Source: Mycobacterium sp. MFM001 (GTDB lineage: Bacteria; Actinomycetota; Actinomycetes; Mycobacteriales; Mycobacteriaceae). Taken from it: a DNA stretch of 64,000 nt. The DNA is taken from assembly GCF_003402475.1 (NCBI RefSeq), contig NZ_BFAB01000012.1, forward strand, positions 93,504-157,503, given 5' to 3'. Shown in pieces: positions 8,226-16,183 of this stretch. The position numbers and the translations under genes are program-made. Under the pieces are notes generated by a model. The model was not told where the DNA came from. It worked only from the letters and a program-made list of their open reading frames with translations, and did not search any database. How positions within the stretch are numbered: the stretch's first letter is position 1; each line of letters begins with the position of its first letter.

Positions 8226-9815
8226 CTAGTTGCGAGTGGCCTCCCCTCCGGGGTCTTCGCCCCAGCTGTCGGGCAGCATCGGCATCGTCGGGCCGCCGCC
8301 GTAGTCGTCGGCGGCCAGCGTGGTCAGGCCCGCCGCCTGCAGACCCGTCCTCGTCACCGTCCCGGCGAACCCCAGCGGGCCGGCGCCCTGCTCGGACGCG
8401 GTGACCGGTTCGCCGTCCAGATATTCGTGGCGGTATCCGCGGTCGATGACCGAGTGCAGCCGTCGTCGCGTCCGCTCTTGTGCCTCGGGCGCCGCCGCGC
8501 GGGCAGTCACCTCGGTGCTCTGCGCGGTGGGCTTCGTGGCTTTCGAGCGGGTAGACAGGCTCGCTTCGCTACTAAGACCGGCGAGGCCCACCATGTAACC
8601 GAAGCCCTCGGCGCCCGTCACCGGGACCGGCGGGATGGGCGGAGGCGCGGGCGGCGCAGCGGGCGCAGCCGCGCTGATCGGTGCCGCGACTGTCGGCGCG
8701 GCCGGTGCCACCGGGCTCGTCGGGACCATCGGAGCCATCGTCGGGGCAATCGCCACCGCCGGCGGCTGGATACCCAACACCGCGGGCTGCGGCGCGGGGG
8801 CCGCAACGGCGGCCGGCTGCGCCAGCCCCGCGAGACCCGACAGGCCGGCCAAACCGGCCAAACCCGCCAAGCTGCCGGCCAACGTGGGCATCATCAGGCT
8901 CACGCCGACGGTGATCAGCAACGGCAGTTCCTGGATCAAGAACCGCAACGTGCGCAGCGTCCAGTTGACGATCCGATAGGTCTGCCAGGCGATGAAGTAC
9001 TCGATCAGCGCCGGCGCCTGCGACGGGTTCAGCAAGCCCTGCATGTTTTGTTGCAGCCAGGCCAAAGCCTGCGCATTGCCGTTGAAGAAGTTGCCCAGGT
9101 TCTGCAAATACTGGTCCGGAGACCAGTTGGGTTGGCCCTGGCCCGGGATCTGCTCGCCGTCGGGCCCGAACAACATCTCCCAGATCTCCTCGGGGGTGGG
9201 CAATTGAAACGACCCGGTGCCGCCGCCGCCACCGCCGCCGCCAGCGCCACTGCCTGCTCCGGCGCCTGAGCCGGCGCCGCTGCCTGACCCCGCCCCACTA
9301 CCGGCACCGGCTCCGCTGCTGTTCTGGGCCGCCTTGGTGGTCGCCTGATAGGTGCTCATCGTGGTGGCCGCCTGAGTCCACATCCGTGCGTAGTCGGCCT
9401 CGTTGAGCGCGATCGGAATCGTGTTGATGCCAAAGAAATTCGTCGCGACCAACACGGCGTGGATGGCGTGGTTGGCGGCCAGCTCCGGCAACGTCGGCAT
9501 CGCGGCCAGCGCGGCGGTGTAGGCGCCGGCCACGGTCGTATGTTGAGCGGCCGCCTCGGCGCTGAGCGTGCTTGCCAACGACAGCCACGCCAGGTACGGC
9601 AGGTGTGCCGCCGCGTACTGCTCGGCGGTGGGACCCTCCCACACCGCCTGCGCGCCGGCCAGCACCGAGGTCAATTCCGTTGCGGCAGCCTCATATTCGG
9701 CACTCAGCGCCGACCACGTTCCCGCGGCCGCCAGCATCGGGCCCGGCCCCGGACCGGCGCTCAACAACGTCGAATGCACCTCCGGCGGAAAGGCCATCCA
9801 CACCGGCGCGGTCAT
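8226..9815 (-). CDS. PPE protein, PPE-PPW subfamily, PPE4-like
   Basis: A 529-residue PPE protein. The PPE motif is at residues 10-12, WEG at 59-61 marks the helical tip, and the N-terminal 170 residues resemble PPE4 of ESX-3 (shared ATNFFGINTIPIALNEADY). A Gly/Ser/Ala-only linker of about 35 residues follows, then a hydrophobic Ala/Pro-rich region. The C terminus carries LGFAGT and PMLPDSW, the GFxGT and PxxPxxW marks of the PPE-PPW subfamily. It starts 2 bp after the PE stop, so the PE/PPE pair is co-translated and probably secreted as a heterodimer. Confidence 0.93.
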   Translation of the reverse strand: MTAPVWMAFPPEVHSTLLSAGPGPGPMLAAAGTWSALSAEYEAAATELTSVLAGAQAVWEGPTAEQYAAAHLPYLAWLSLASTLSAEAAAQHTTVAGAYTAALAAMPTLPELAANHAIHAVLVATNFFGINTIPIALNEADYARMWTQAATTMSTYQATTKAAQNSSGAGAGSGAGSGSGAGSGAGAGSGAGGGGGGGGTGSFQLPTPEEIWEMLFGPDGEQIPGQGQPNWSPDQYLQNLGNFFNGNAQALAWLQQNMQGLLNPSQAPALIEYFIAWQTYRIVNWTLRTLRFLIQELPLLITVGVSLMMPTLAGSLAGLAGLAGLSGLAGLAQPAAVAAPAPQPAVLGIQPPAVAIAPTMAPMVPTSPVAPAAPTVAAPISAAAPAAPPAPPPIPPVPVTGAEGFGYMVGLAGLSSEASLSTRSKATKPTAQSTEVTARAAAPEAQERTRRRLHSVIDRGYRHEYLDGEPVTASEQGAGPLGFAGTVTRTGLQAAGLTTLAADDYGGGPTMPMLPDSWGEDPGGEATRN

Positions 9816-9817
9816 CG

Positions 9818-10126
9818 TCAGCCGCCCGCCCCCAGATATGTCGATGCCGCCGCCGCATCGCCGACGGCATAGTTGGTCCCGGCCAGGCCCACACCCGTCC
9901 CGGCACGGCCCAACACCTCGACGCCTTTGGCCGCCGCCGCCGAGTGCTGGGTGCCGCGGGCACTGAACACCGCCGCAGCTTCCAGCGACACCGGATCGGC
10001 CGCCGGCGGCACCACCGCCGAGACCACAGGCGCCGCGCCCGCGTGCGCCGCCGCCAACTGCGCGGTGATCGCCTCGACCGCCGCACTGGTTGCGGCCAGA
10101 CCTTCCGGAACCACACGCAATGTCAT
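9818..10126 (-). CDS. PE protein, PE5-like
   Basis: A 102-residue PE protein without a C-terminal extension. Pro7-Glu8 is in the context MTLRVVPEGLAATSAAVEAI, close to PE5 of ESX-3. The C terminus YAVGDAAAASTYLG carries a Y-containing export-type tail. The open frame continues upstream, but the ATG at 10126 has a GGGAG ribosome site and overlaps the TGA of the preceding membrane gene (ATGA), showing translational coupling. Confidence 0.93.
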   Translation of the reverse strand: MTLRVVPEGLAATSAAVEAITAQLAAAHAGAAPVVSAVVPPAADPVSLEAAAVFSARGTQHSAAAAKGVEVLGRAGTGVGLAGTNYAVGDAAAASTYLGAGG

Positions 10127-10569
10127 GACACCCACTCCCTTCGACGACCCATACCGAATGCGACAGCCCAGCCGAGCAGCCCGGCTGTCAAACCGAAAAC
10201 CAGATGGAATGCCGCCCGCTCGGCCGAGATGAACGAACCTGCCAGCGCGACAAGGTGAATCGGTGCGGCGGCGAGCGCCAGCAACCACGGCCGCCGGCGC
10301 GCCCAAGCCGCTACGGCGTACAGCAACACCGCCGCGGCCAGATACCGCGCAGCGCCCCACGGGCCCGCCGCCAGGTGAAGCGCGAGCGTCGTCGCCGTCG
10401 CCGCTGCGCCGACCGCTATTACCGTCTCGCGCCTCACCAACGCAACGGCGACCAGCATGGCCAGCCACACCAGGCCGCGGTGCCCGGGCAACCCGAGCGG
10501 GGTACGGACATCCGCGTACGCAACGATCGCCGCGACCGCAAGCACCGGCAGGGCGACTTCACGCAGCAT
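10123..10569 (-). CDS. small multi-pass membrane protein coupled to the PE gene
   Basis: A 148-residue protein made almost entirely of hydrophobic segments: I count four to five helices, separated by short Arg-rich loops such as RRETV and WARRRPW. I do not recognise the family. It occupies the place of Rv3629c but is less than half as long, so it is probably unrelated. Its stop overlaps the PE start by 4 bp, making it the first gene of a five-gene unit with PE, PPE, EsxG and EsxH. That suggests a role connected with the cassette, but this is inference. The start at ATG 10569 is the first in-frame methionine adjacent to hydrophobic sequence; upstream starts are possible. Confidence 0.7.
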   Translation of the reverse strand: MLREVALPVLAVAAIVAYADVRTPLGLPGHRGLVWLAMLVAVALVRRETVIAVGAAATATTLALHLAAGPWGAARYLAAAVLLYAVAAWARRRPWLLALAAAPIHLVALAGSFISAERAAFHLVFGLTAGLLGWAVAFGMGRRREWVS

Positions 10570-10684
10570 GTCCGTCGTCAGCACACGATCGGACGAACCG
10601 GCACCTGCCCATACCCGCACGTGCGGCAGCTTACCCGCTTTGCGTTCCTTGAATGCGCTATCGCGCAACCCATAGGGTGCATCC

Positions 10685-11101
10685 ATGCGGATATGGGCCG
10701 CGCGGCTGATCACGGTTGTTCTCGTCGTCAGCCTGATTGCGTGTGGGAGGTCTGCGCCCGAGGAATCTCTGGTGGTGCAACAGCGCAGCCAGCTGCTCGC
10801 CCGGTTCACTTTGCCGCAGTTGCAAGACCTTCCGCAGGTCGAGATCCGGACGCCGCAATCGCGCGGTGCCCAAGTCCAGAAGGGACCTACCGTGCGGTCG
10901 GTCCTCGACGCGGCGCACGCCACCGGCGTCGCCACCGTGCGGGTGATAGGGCGCGATCCGGCCCAGACCCTGACGCTCGCCGAGCTCACCGATCAGGTCA
11001 TCTTGGACGTCACCAAACGCCACACACTCAAGCTCGCCGGCACCAACCTCGACCTGAGTCGCTGGGTGCGCGATGTCACCGGTCTGGTGGTCAACCCATG
11101 A
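10685..11101 (+). CDS. sulfite-oxidase-fold (molybdopterin-type) lipoprotein
   Basis: A 138-residue predicted lipoprotein. Its signal ends in VSLIAC, with Cys20 as the lipidation site. The rest resembles the small periplasmic oxidoreductase molybdopterin-binding fold: a GPTVRSVLDAA helix, an LTLAELTDQVILDVTK segment and a terminal LKLAGTNLDLSRWVRDVTG stretch. The conserved cysteine that ligates molybdenum in true sulfite oxidases is not seen, so it may bind a ligand without catalysing oxidation. It overlaps the next gene by ATGA. Fold assignment is by pattern only. Confidence 0.65.
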   Translation: MRIWAARLITVVLVVSLIACGRSAPEESLVVQQRSQLLARFTLPQLQDLPQVEIRTPQSRGAQVQKGPTVRSVLDAAHATGVATVRVIGRDPAQTLTLAELTDQVILDVTKRHTLKLAGTNLDLSRWVRDVTGLVVNP

Positions 11102-11874
11102 GCGCTGCACTGGCCGGGGTGGATCTGCTGATCGGCATCGACGACACCGACGACCTGTGGAGCCCTGGTACCGGGCGGCGGGCCCGGGCGCTGCTTCGCG
11201 AACTGGCGGCGGCCGGACTGGGTGATCCCGGCGGGGCGACGCGCCACCAGCTGCTCGTCGACGACCGAATCCCCTACACCTCGCACAATTCCAGCGCATG
11301 CCTGGCGTGGCGCAGCGTCGACGGGAACCCGGATGCCGTCGCGCCGCGCGTCATCGAACTCGCCGGAAAATTCCTGGAACAGGTGTGTCCCCCCGGCGCC
11401 GACCCGGGGCTGGCGGTGGCCATCCCCGGGAGCCTCGACATGGCACCGCTGGTCGAGTTCGGTTTCCGCGCCAAGCGAGAAGTGTTGCGCCCCAACGAAG
11501 CTCGTGAACTGGCGGCGACACTCGGCGTGCACCTGTCCGGGCACGGCGGCACCGAGGGCGGGGTGCTCGGCGCGCTGGCCGCCGTCGGGCTGCACCTGTC
11601 CGGCAACGACGGGCTGTTCATCACGCTCCCCGGCCTGGAAGAACTGCCCTACGAGGCCAGGCTCGACGAGCTGCTGGCCCGCGCGCCCATCGACCTGGCA
11701 CGCGACGACGACGGCCGTCGGCCGCTGCCGGGCGAGTGCATCGAACTGGGCGACTGGGTACGGCCGGTACTCGTCGACGGCTTAGCGGTGTTGCTGCTCG
11801 AGCCGCCCCGCGAGCGGCCCGACGGCAGCCGCAGCTGGCGGACCGCGCCGCGCGCCGTCGTCAAGCAGCACTGA
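11098..11874 (+). CDS. TiaS-like kinase-domain protein, stand-alone
   Basis: A 258-residue cytoplasmic protein. It opens with IGIDDTD at residues 12-18 followed by a GTGRRAR helix, the signature of the N-terminal kinase-like domain of archaeal TiaS (tRNA(Ile2) agmatidine synthase). A later GGVLGALAAVGLHLSGND segment resembles the following ferredoxin-like domain. The OB-fold and zinc ribbon that bind tRNA in TiaS are missing, and bacteria use TilS for that job (present at 3623-4585), so tRNA modification is unlikely. The ATG overlaps the stop of the sulfite-oxidase-fold lipoprotein, so the two are expressed together. Function is unknown. Confidence 0.75.
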   Translation: MSAALAGVDLLIGIDDTDDLWSPGTGRRARALLRELAAAGLGDPGGATRHQLLVDDRIPYTSHNSSACLAWRSVDGNPDAVAPRVIELAGKFLEQVCPPGADPGLAVAIPGSLDMAPLVEFGFRAKREVLRPNEARELAATLGVHLSGHGGTEGGVLGALAAVGLHLSGNDGLFITLPGLEELPYEARLDELLARAPIDLARDDDGRRPLPGECIELGDWVRPVLVDGLAVLLLEPPRERPDGSRSWRTAPRAVVKQH

Positions 11875-11899
11875 CGGGCGACGGTGGCATGCTGGCACT

Positions 11900-12592
11900 G
11901 TGAGCCCGGTGCTGCATTTCGCCGCGAATTTCTGGTGGCTGGTGTTCCCGCTGGGCGGCGCGATCGGCGGCGGGCTGCGGGCGATCGCGGCAGCCAACGA
12001 GCGGCGGGCCGAACGGCGGCTCGAGCGGTACCGGTTGAAGCAGCAGGCCAAGATCGCAAAGGCCGAGGCATCCGGGCGGGCCCGAAACAATCAGGAGAGC
12101 TACCGGCGAGAGCTGACCAAGCTGCTCGCCGAACATGACCGGACCGACGCACGCTGGTTCGACTACGAAATCGACATCGCCAAGCTGCTCGACTTTCCGA
12201 TGATGACCGATATGCGCAATCCGCTGACGATCGCGTTCCACAAGGCCAAGCGGCGCGCGGACTTGCTGCGCCCGGAGCGGCCCGAGGACATGGTCGACGA
12301 CCGCGACGCGCAACTGGACTACCGCGACGCGGTGCACGAGTACGTCACCGCGTTCGAGGTCGCCGAGGTCGAGGCGATTCGCCGGCGTCGTAGCGACTTC
12401 TCCGCCGACGACCAAGAGCGTTTGGCCCGCGCGCAGAACCTGTTGCAGTTGGCGCAAGATGACGCGGCCAGCCCGCAGGAGCGGCAGACCGCTTACGCGC
12501 GGGCGAGCAAGGAGCTCGACGGGCTGATCGTGCTGCCGGCCCCGGCACGGGCCAGCATCGAACGGCGCATCGCCGGCCAGATCGAGGCTTAG
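11900..12592 (+). CDS. membrane-anchored coiled-coil protein of unknown function
   Basis: A 230-residue protein, not recognised beyond being typical of mycobacterial conserved hypotheticals. One hydrophobic segment (residues 5-30, FWWLVFPLGGAIGGGL) is followed by a strongly charged helical region (ERRAERRLERYRLKQQAKIAKA) and a mostly helical C-terminal domain with two likely coiled coils. It begins with a GTG 26 bp after the TiaS-like gene, so it may be the third gene of that unit. It ends in a 4-bp overlap with the convergent lactate monooxygenase gene. Confidence 0.75.
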   Translation: MSPVLHFAANFWWLVFPLGGAIGGGLRAIAAANERRAERRLERYRLKQQAKIAKAEASGRARNNQESYRRELTKLLAEHDRTDARWFDYEIDIAKLLDFPMMTDMRNPLTIAFHKAKRRADLLRPERPEDMVDDRDAQLDYRDAVHEYVTAFEVAEVEAIRRRRSDFSADDQERLARAQNLLQLAQDDAASPQERQTAYARASKELDGLIVLPAPARASIERRIAGQIEA

Positions 12593-13746
12593 TCGAGTCT
12601 TTCGACGGCGAGCTGACTCAGGTCGGTGTAGCAGTCGACGGCCATCGTCAGGTCGGCCTCGGCCAGAATCTGCGACACCACCGTCCGAAGCCCGTCGCGC
12701 CCGCCGACCGCAAGGCCGTAGGCGTAGGGCCGGCCGATGCCGACCAGTGCGGCGCCGAGCCCGCAGGCGCGCAGCACGTCGACGCCGTCGCGGATACCCG
12801 AATCGAACGTCACCGGCAGGTCGCCGACCGCCTCGATGACCGGTTCGAGATGGCAAATCGCCGGGACACCACCATTGGCTTGGCGCCCACCGTGATTCGA
12901 GCAGGCGATCACGTCGACGCCAAGCTGTTTGGCGTGCGCGGCATCGTCGGGCAGGCAGATTCCCTTGACGATCAACGGCAATTCGGTGATCTGCCGCAAC
13001 CAGCTCAGGTCATCCCAGGTGAACGCCGGGTTGGCGAACACGTCCATCCACACCGCGCCGGCGTGCACCGGGTCGAGGTCCTTTTCGCTTGTCACCCCGG
13101 CTAATTCGCGAAAACGCGGATCCGAGGTGTAGTTGGCGATGCAGTCGCCGCGCAGCATCGGCATGAACCCGTGCGACAGGTCGCGCGGACGCCAGCCCAC
13201 GGTGCCGTAGTCGACAGTGACCGCGATGGCGTCGAACCCCGCCTTTTCGGCGCGCTTCACGAAGCTCTCGGTGAGCTTTTCGTCCGCGGTCGGATACAGC
13301 TGAAATACCCCGAACGACTCGCCGCGCGCCTCGGCCACTTCTTCGATGGTCGCCGACGACAGCGTGGAGTACATGCCGACCAGGTCGAGCTCGGCGCACA
13401 CCCGGGCTTCCTCCAAGTCGCCCTCCGGGCGGATGTTGCCGAGCACCCCGACCGGACACAGAAACACCGGCGACGGCAACGTGCGGCCGAGGAAGGTCAC
13501 CGACATGTCGCGATCGCTGCGGTCCCGCAGCATGCGCGGTGTCAGGCCATAGCGGCGCAACTCGGTGACGTTGATGTCCTGGGTCTCCTCGTCGCCCGCG
13601 CCGCCCTTGACGTAGCCGTAGATCAGCGGGTTCATGTCCTCGTGGGCGCGGTGTTCCCATTCGGCAAAGGTGAACGGGAACGGAGAGGTTTTGTTGAGAA
13701 CCCCGGCTTTGTAGAACTGGTATTGGTAGTCGCCGAAGTTACCCAT
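12589..13746 (-). CDS. lactate 2-monooxygenase-type FMN enzyme
   Basis: A 385-residue member of the FMN-dependent alpha-hydroxyacid oxidase family. It contains the catalytic-histidine motif SNHGGRQANGG near residue 285, the FMN-phosphate stretch DSGIRDGVDVLRA, and GIGRPYAYG. The wording of the N-terminal region (YVKGGAGDEETQ, YGLTPRML, GWRPRDLSHGFMPMLRG) is closest to M. smegmatis lactate 2-monooxygenase, which converts L-lactate plus O2 to acetate, CO2 and water. A different 2-hydroxyacid substrate is possible. ATG 13746 is chosen because an AGGGAGGAG ribosome site lies just upstream and would fall inside the longer version starting at 13764. Confidence 0.85.
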   Translation of the reverse strand: MGNFGDYQYQFYKAGVLNKTSPFPFTFAEWEHRAHEDMNPLIYGYVKGGAGDEETQDINVTELRRYGLTPRMLRDRSDRDMSVTFLGRTLPSPVFLCPVGVLGNIRPEGDLEEARVCAELDLVGMYSTLSSATIEEVAEARGESFGVFQLYPTADEKLTESFVKRAEKAGFDAIAVTVDYGTVGWRPRDLSHGFMPMLRGDCIANYTSDPRFRELAGVTSEKDLDPVHAGAVWMDVFANPAFTWDDLSWLRQITELPLIVKGICLPDDAAHAKQLGVDVIACSNHGGRQANGGVPAICHLEPVIEAVGDLPVTFDSGIRDGVDVLRACGLGAALVGIGRPYAYGLAVGGRDGLRTVVSQILAEADLTMAVDCYTDLSQLAVERLD

Positions 13747-13852
13747 GGCTCCTCCCTTACTCATGTGACAGCAGAAAAGGCTGATTACCCCGTCCGGCCG
13801 GTGGCTACACGCGGACCTTTCCTGAACCGAAATCCGTTGGGAGGAAATCGGT

Positions 13853-14821
13853 TTAATCGGTTTGGAGAACCCTGGTCCGGTACAGGCTGGCGGCCGCGGT
13901 GACGCCGAGCGTCACCACGATGACGGCCAGGCTGAGCAAAGTCGGAATTTCCGGCACATTGACGTGCTCGCCGCCGTTGATGAACGGAACATCGTTTTCC
14001 CGCAGCGCATGAAACATCAGCTTCACGCCGATGAACACCAGGATGACGGCAAGACCCCGGCCGAGATACACCAACCGCTCCAGCAGACCACCGAGCAGGA
14101 AATACAACTGCCGCAGACCCATCAACGCGAACACGTTGGCCGCCAACACCAAATACGGCTCGCGGGTCAGGCCGTAGATCGCGGGAATGGAGTCCAGGGC
14201 GAACATCAGATCCGTCGCACCCAGCGCCACGATGACCAGAAACATCGGGGTCATCGCACGCCCGGACCCCTCCTTCACGTAGAGCTTCAGGCCGTCCCAG
14301 CGGTCGGTGGTGTTCAGGCGGCTGCGAGCAAACCGGACGACGGCGTTGTCGGCGTCGCCGCCGGATCCCCCGTCGCGAGCCAGCTTGATGCCCGCATAGA
14401 CCAGGAATGCGCCGAAGACGTAGAACACCCACCCGAATTGCTGGATCGCAATTGCGCCGAGCGCAATGAAAACAGCGCGGAACAACAACGCAATCACAAT
14501 CCCGACAAACAGGGCTTGCTGCTGATAGCGCTTGGGCACGTTGAAGCTCGCCATGATGACGATGAAGATGAACAGGTTGTCCACGGACAGGCTGTACTCG
14601 GTGAGCCAGCCGGCGAAGAATTCCAGTCCGAATTTCGGGCCGTGGAAACACCACACCCAGATTCCGAAGAGCACGGCGAACCCGATGTAGGCGGACAACG
14701 CGATCGCGCATTCGCGCATCGTCGGTTCATGCGGCCGGCGGGCGATCACCACGACGTCGAACAGCAGGACCGCCATGGTCACGCCCAATGCGACGGACCA
14801 TTCCAGCACGGAGACGTGCAA
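13853..14821 (-). CDS. TerC-family integral membrane protein
   Basis: About 322 residues with seven to nine transmembrane helices and the TerC hallmarks: the acidic intramembrane motif SLSVDNLFIF and a second LMFALDSIPAIYG, whose aspartates are thought to coordinate a metal. Relatives (Alx, YkoY) export manganese, and the family name comes from tellurite resistance; the substrate here is unknown. The open frame starts at ATG 14848. TTG 14821, which begins MHVSVLEW, is preferred because an AGAGGGGG ribosome-site-like run lies a few bases ahead of it. That run lies in a perfect hairpin at 14821-14841, which could regulate translation. Confidence 0.85.
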   Translation of the reverse strand: MHVSVLEWSVALGVTMAVLLFDVVVIARRPHEPTMRECAIALSAYIGFAVLFGIWVWCFHGPKFGLEFFAGWLTEYSLSVDNLFIFIVIMASFNVPKRYQQQALFVGIVIALLFRAVFIALGAIAIQQFGWVFYVFGAFLVYAGIKLARDGGSGGDADNAVVRFARSRLNTTDRWDGLKLYVKEGSGRAMTPMFLVIVALGATDLMFALDSIPAIYGLTREPYLVLAANVFALMGLRQLYFLLGGLLERLVYLGRGLAVILVFIGVKLMFHALRENDVPFINGGEHVNVPEIPTLLSLAVIVVTLGVTAAASLYRTRVLQTD

Positions 14822-14841
14822 CGGGAGACCCCCTCTCCCGT
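14821..14841 (-). promoter_or_regulatory. hairpin around the TerC ribosome site
   Basis: ACGGGAGA-N5-TCTCCCGT is a perfect 8-bp inverted repeat. On the minus strand, the purine-rich loop and arm are the only Shine-Dalgarno-like sequence in front of the preferred TTG start at 14821, so folding would hide it. This may be a translational control element or a chance palindrome. If the gene starts at 14848 instead, the hairpin is coding. Confidence 0.35.
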
Positions 14842-14874
14842 CCAGCATGTCAGGTCGGTGCAGGCCTCGCCCGT

Positions 14875-14880
14875 TAGTAT
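14875..14880 (+). promoter_or_regulatory. -10 element for the flippase-like gene
   Basis: TAGTAT is the best TANNNT hexamer between the divergent TerC and flippase-like genes. It predicts a start near 14887 and a leader of about 20 nt carrying GGAAG ahead of the GTG at 14907. Confidence 0.4.
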
Positions 14881-14906
14881 TTTCGAACTGTGGAAGTGCC
14901 GTCGCT

Positions 14907-16169
14907 GTGACCGAGGTCGGCGGTACGGCGGCCTCCGCCGGGCCGATCGGGCGCAGCAGCGTCGCCCGGGTCGGCGCGGCGACGGCCCTGACCGCCCTGT
15001 GCGGCTACGCCGTGGTCTACCTGGCGGCCCGCGACCTGGCCCCGGCCGGCTTCTCTGTCTTCGCGGTGTTCTGGGGAGCGTTCGGGCTGGTCACCGGGGC
15101 CGCCAATGGATTGCTGCAGGAAACCACCCGCGAGGTCCGCTCGGTGCGCTACACCGACGTCGCGGCCGGACGTACCCATCCGCTGCGCGTAGCGGGGATG
15201 CTGGGGGCGGCCGCGGCGGTGGTGATCGCCGGCAGCTCGCCACTGTGGAGCGGGCAGGTGTTCGCCGAGGCCCCCTGGCTTTCGGTCGGGCTGCTCAGCG
15301 TCGGGCTGGCCGGGTTCTGCCTACACGCCACCCTGCTGGGCATGCTGGCCGGCGTCGACCGCTGGACCCAATACGGCGCGCTGATGGTCACCGACGCGGT
15401 GATCCGGGTGGCGGTCGCGACGGCCACGTTCCTGATCGGCTGGGGTCTGGTCGGGTTCTTGTGGGCGACCGTCGCGGGCGCGGTGGCCTGGCTGATCATG
15501 CTGGTGGTGTCGCCGACGACGCGGGCGGCGGCTCGGTTGATGACCCCCGGCGGCGTGACGACGTTTCTGCGCGGCGCGGCGCATTCGATCACCGCGGCGG
15601 GGGCAAGCGCGATTCTGGTGATGGGTTTTCCGGTGCTGCTCAAGGCGACGTCCGCTGAGCTGGGCGCCGCGGGCGGGGTGGTGATCCTGGCCGTCACCCT
15701 GACCCGGGCGCCACTGCTGGTGCCCCTGACCGCGATGCAGGGCAACCTGATCGCCCACTTCGTCGACGAGCGCACCGAGCGGCTGCGGGCACTGGTCGCG
15801 CCGGCGCTGCTGGTCGCCGGGATCGGCGGAGTCGGCGTGCTGGCGGCGGGGCTGATCGGCCCGTGGATCCTGCGTGCCGCGTTCGGCCCCGACTACGACG
15901 CCGGCAGCGCGCTGCTGGCATGGCTGACCGCGGCCGCGGTGGCGATCGCGATGCTGACGCTGACCGGCGCGGCCGCCGTTGCGGCGGCGTTGCACCGCGC
16001 CTATGCCGTGGGCTGGGTGGGTGCGACGGTCGCGTCGACGTTGCTGCTGCTGCTGCCGCTGCCGCTGGAGACCCGCACCGTCGTCGCGCTGATGTGCGGT
16101 CCGCTGGTCGGCATCGGCGTGCACCTGGCCGCGCTGGCACGACCCGCCGGGTGGTTCATCTCTAGGTAG
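14907..16169 (+). CDS. polysaccharide flippase-like membrane protein (Rv3630 homologue)
   Basis: A 420-residue protein with about 12 hydrophobic helices, weakly resembling the MATE/Wzx (MVF) superfamily that flips lipid-linked sugars. The size and position just ahead of the PpgS gene match Rv3630. GTG 14907 is chosen because the frame upstream of it lies in the promoter region and GGAAG precedes it. If the neighbours work together, it could move polyprenyl-phosphate-linked galactosamine across the membrane; this is inference from context and not demonstrated. Confidence 0.85.
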   Translation: MTEVGGTAASAGPIGRSSVARVGAATALTALCGYAVVYLAARDLAPAGFSVFAVFWGAFGLVTGAANGLLQETTREVRSVRYTDVAAGRTHPLRVAGMLGAAAAVVIAGSSPLWSGQVFAEAPWLSVGLLSVGLAGFCLHATLLGMLAGVDRWTQYGALMVTDAVIRVAVATATFLIGWGLVGFLWATVAGAVAWLIMLVVSPTTRAAARLMTPGGVTTFLRGAAHSITAAGASAILVMGFPVLLKATSAELGAAGGVVILAVTLTRAPLLVPLTAMQGNLIAHFVDERTERLRALVAPALLVAGIGGVGVLAAGLIGPWILRAAFGPDYDAGSALLAWLTAAAVAIAMLTLTGAAAVAAALHRAYAVGWVGATVASTLLLLLPLPLETRTVVALMCGPLVGIGVHLAALARPAGWFISR

Positions 16170-16183
16170 TATGCGGCATCGAA

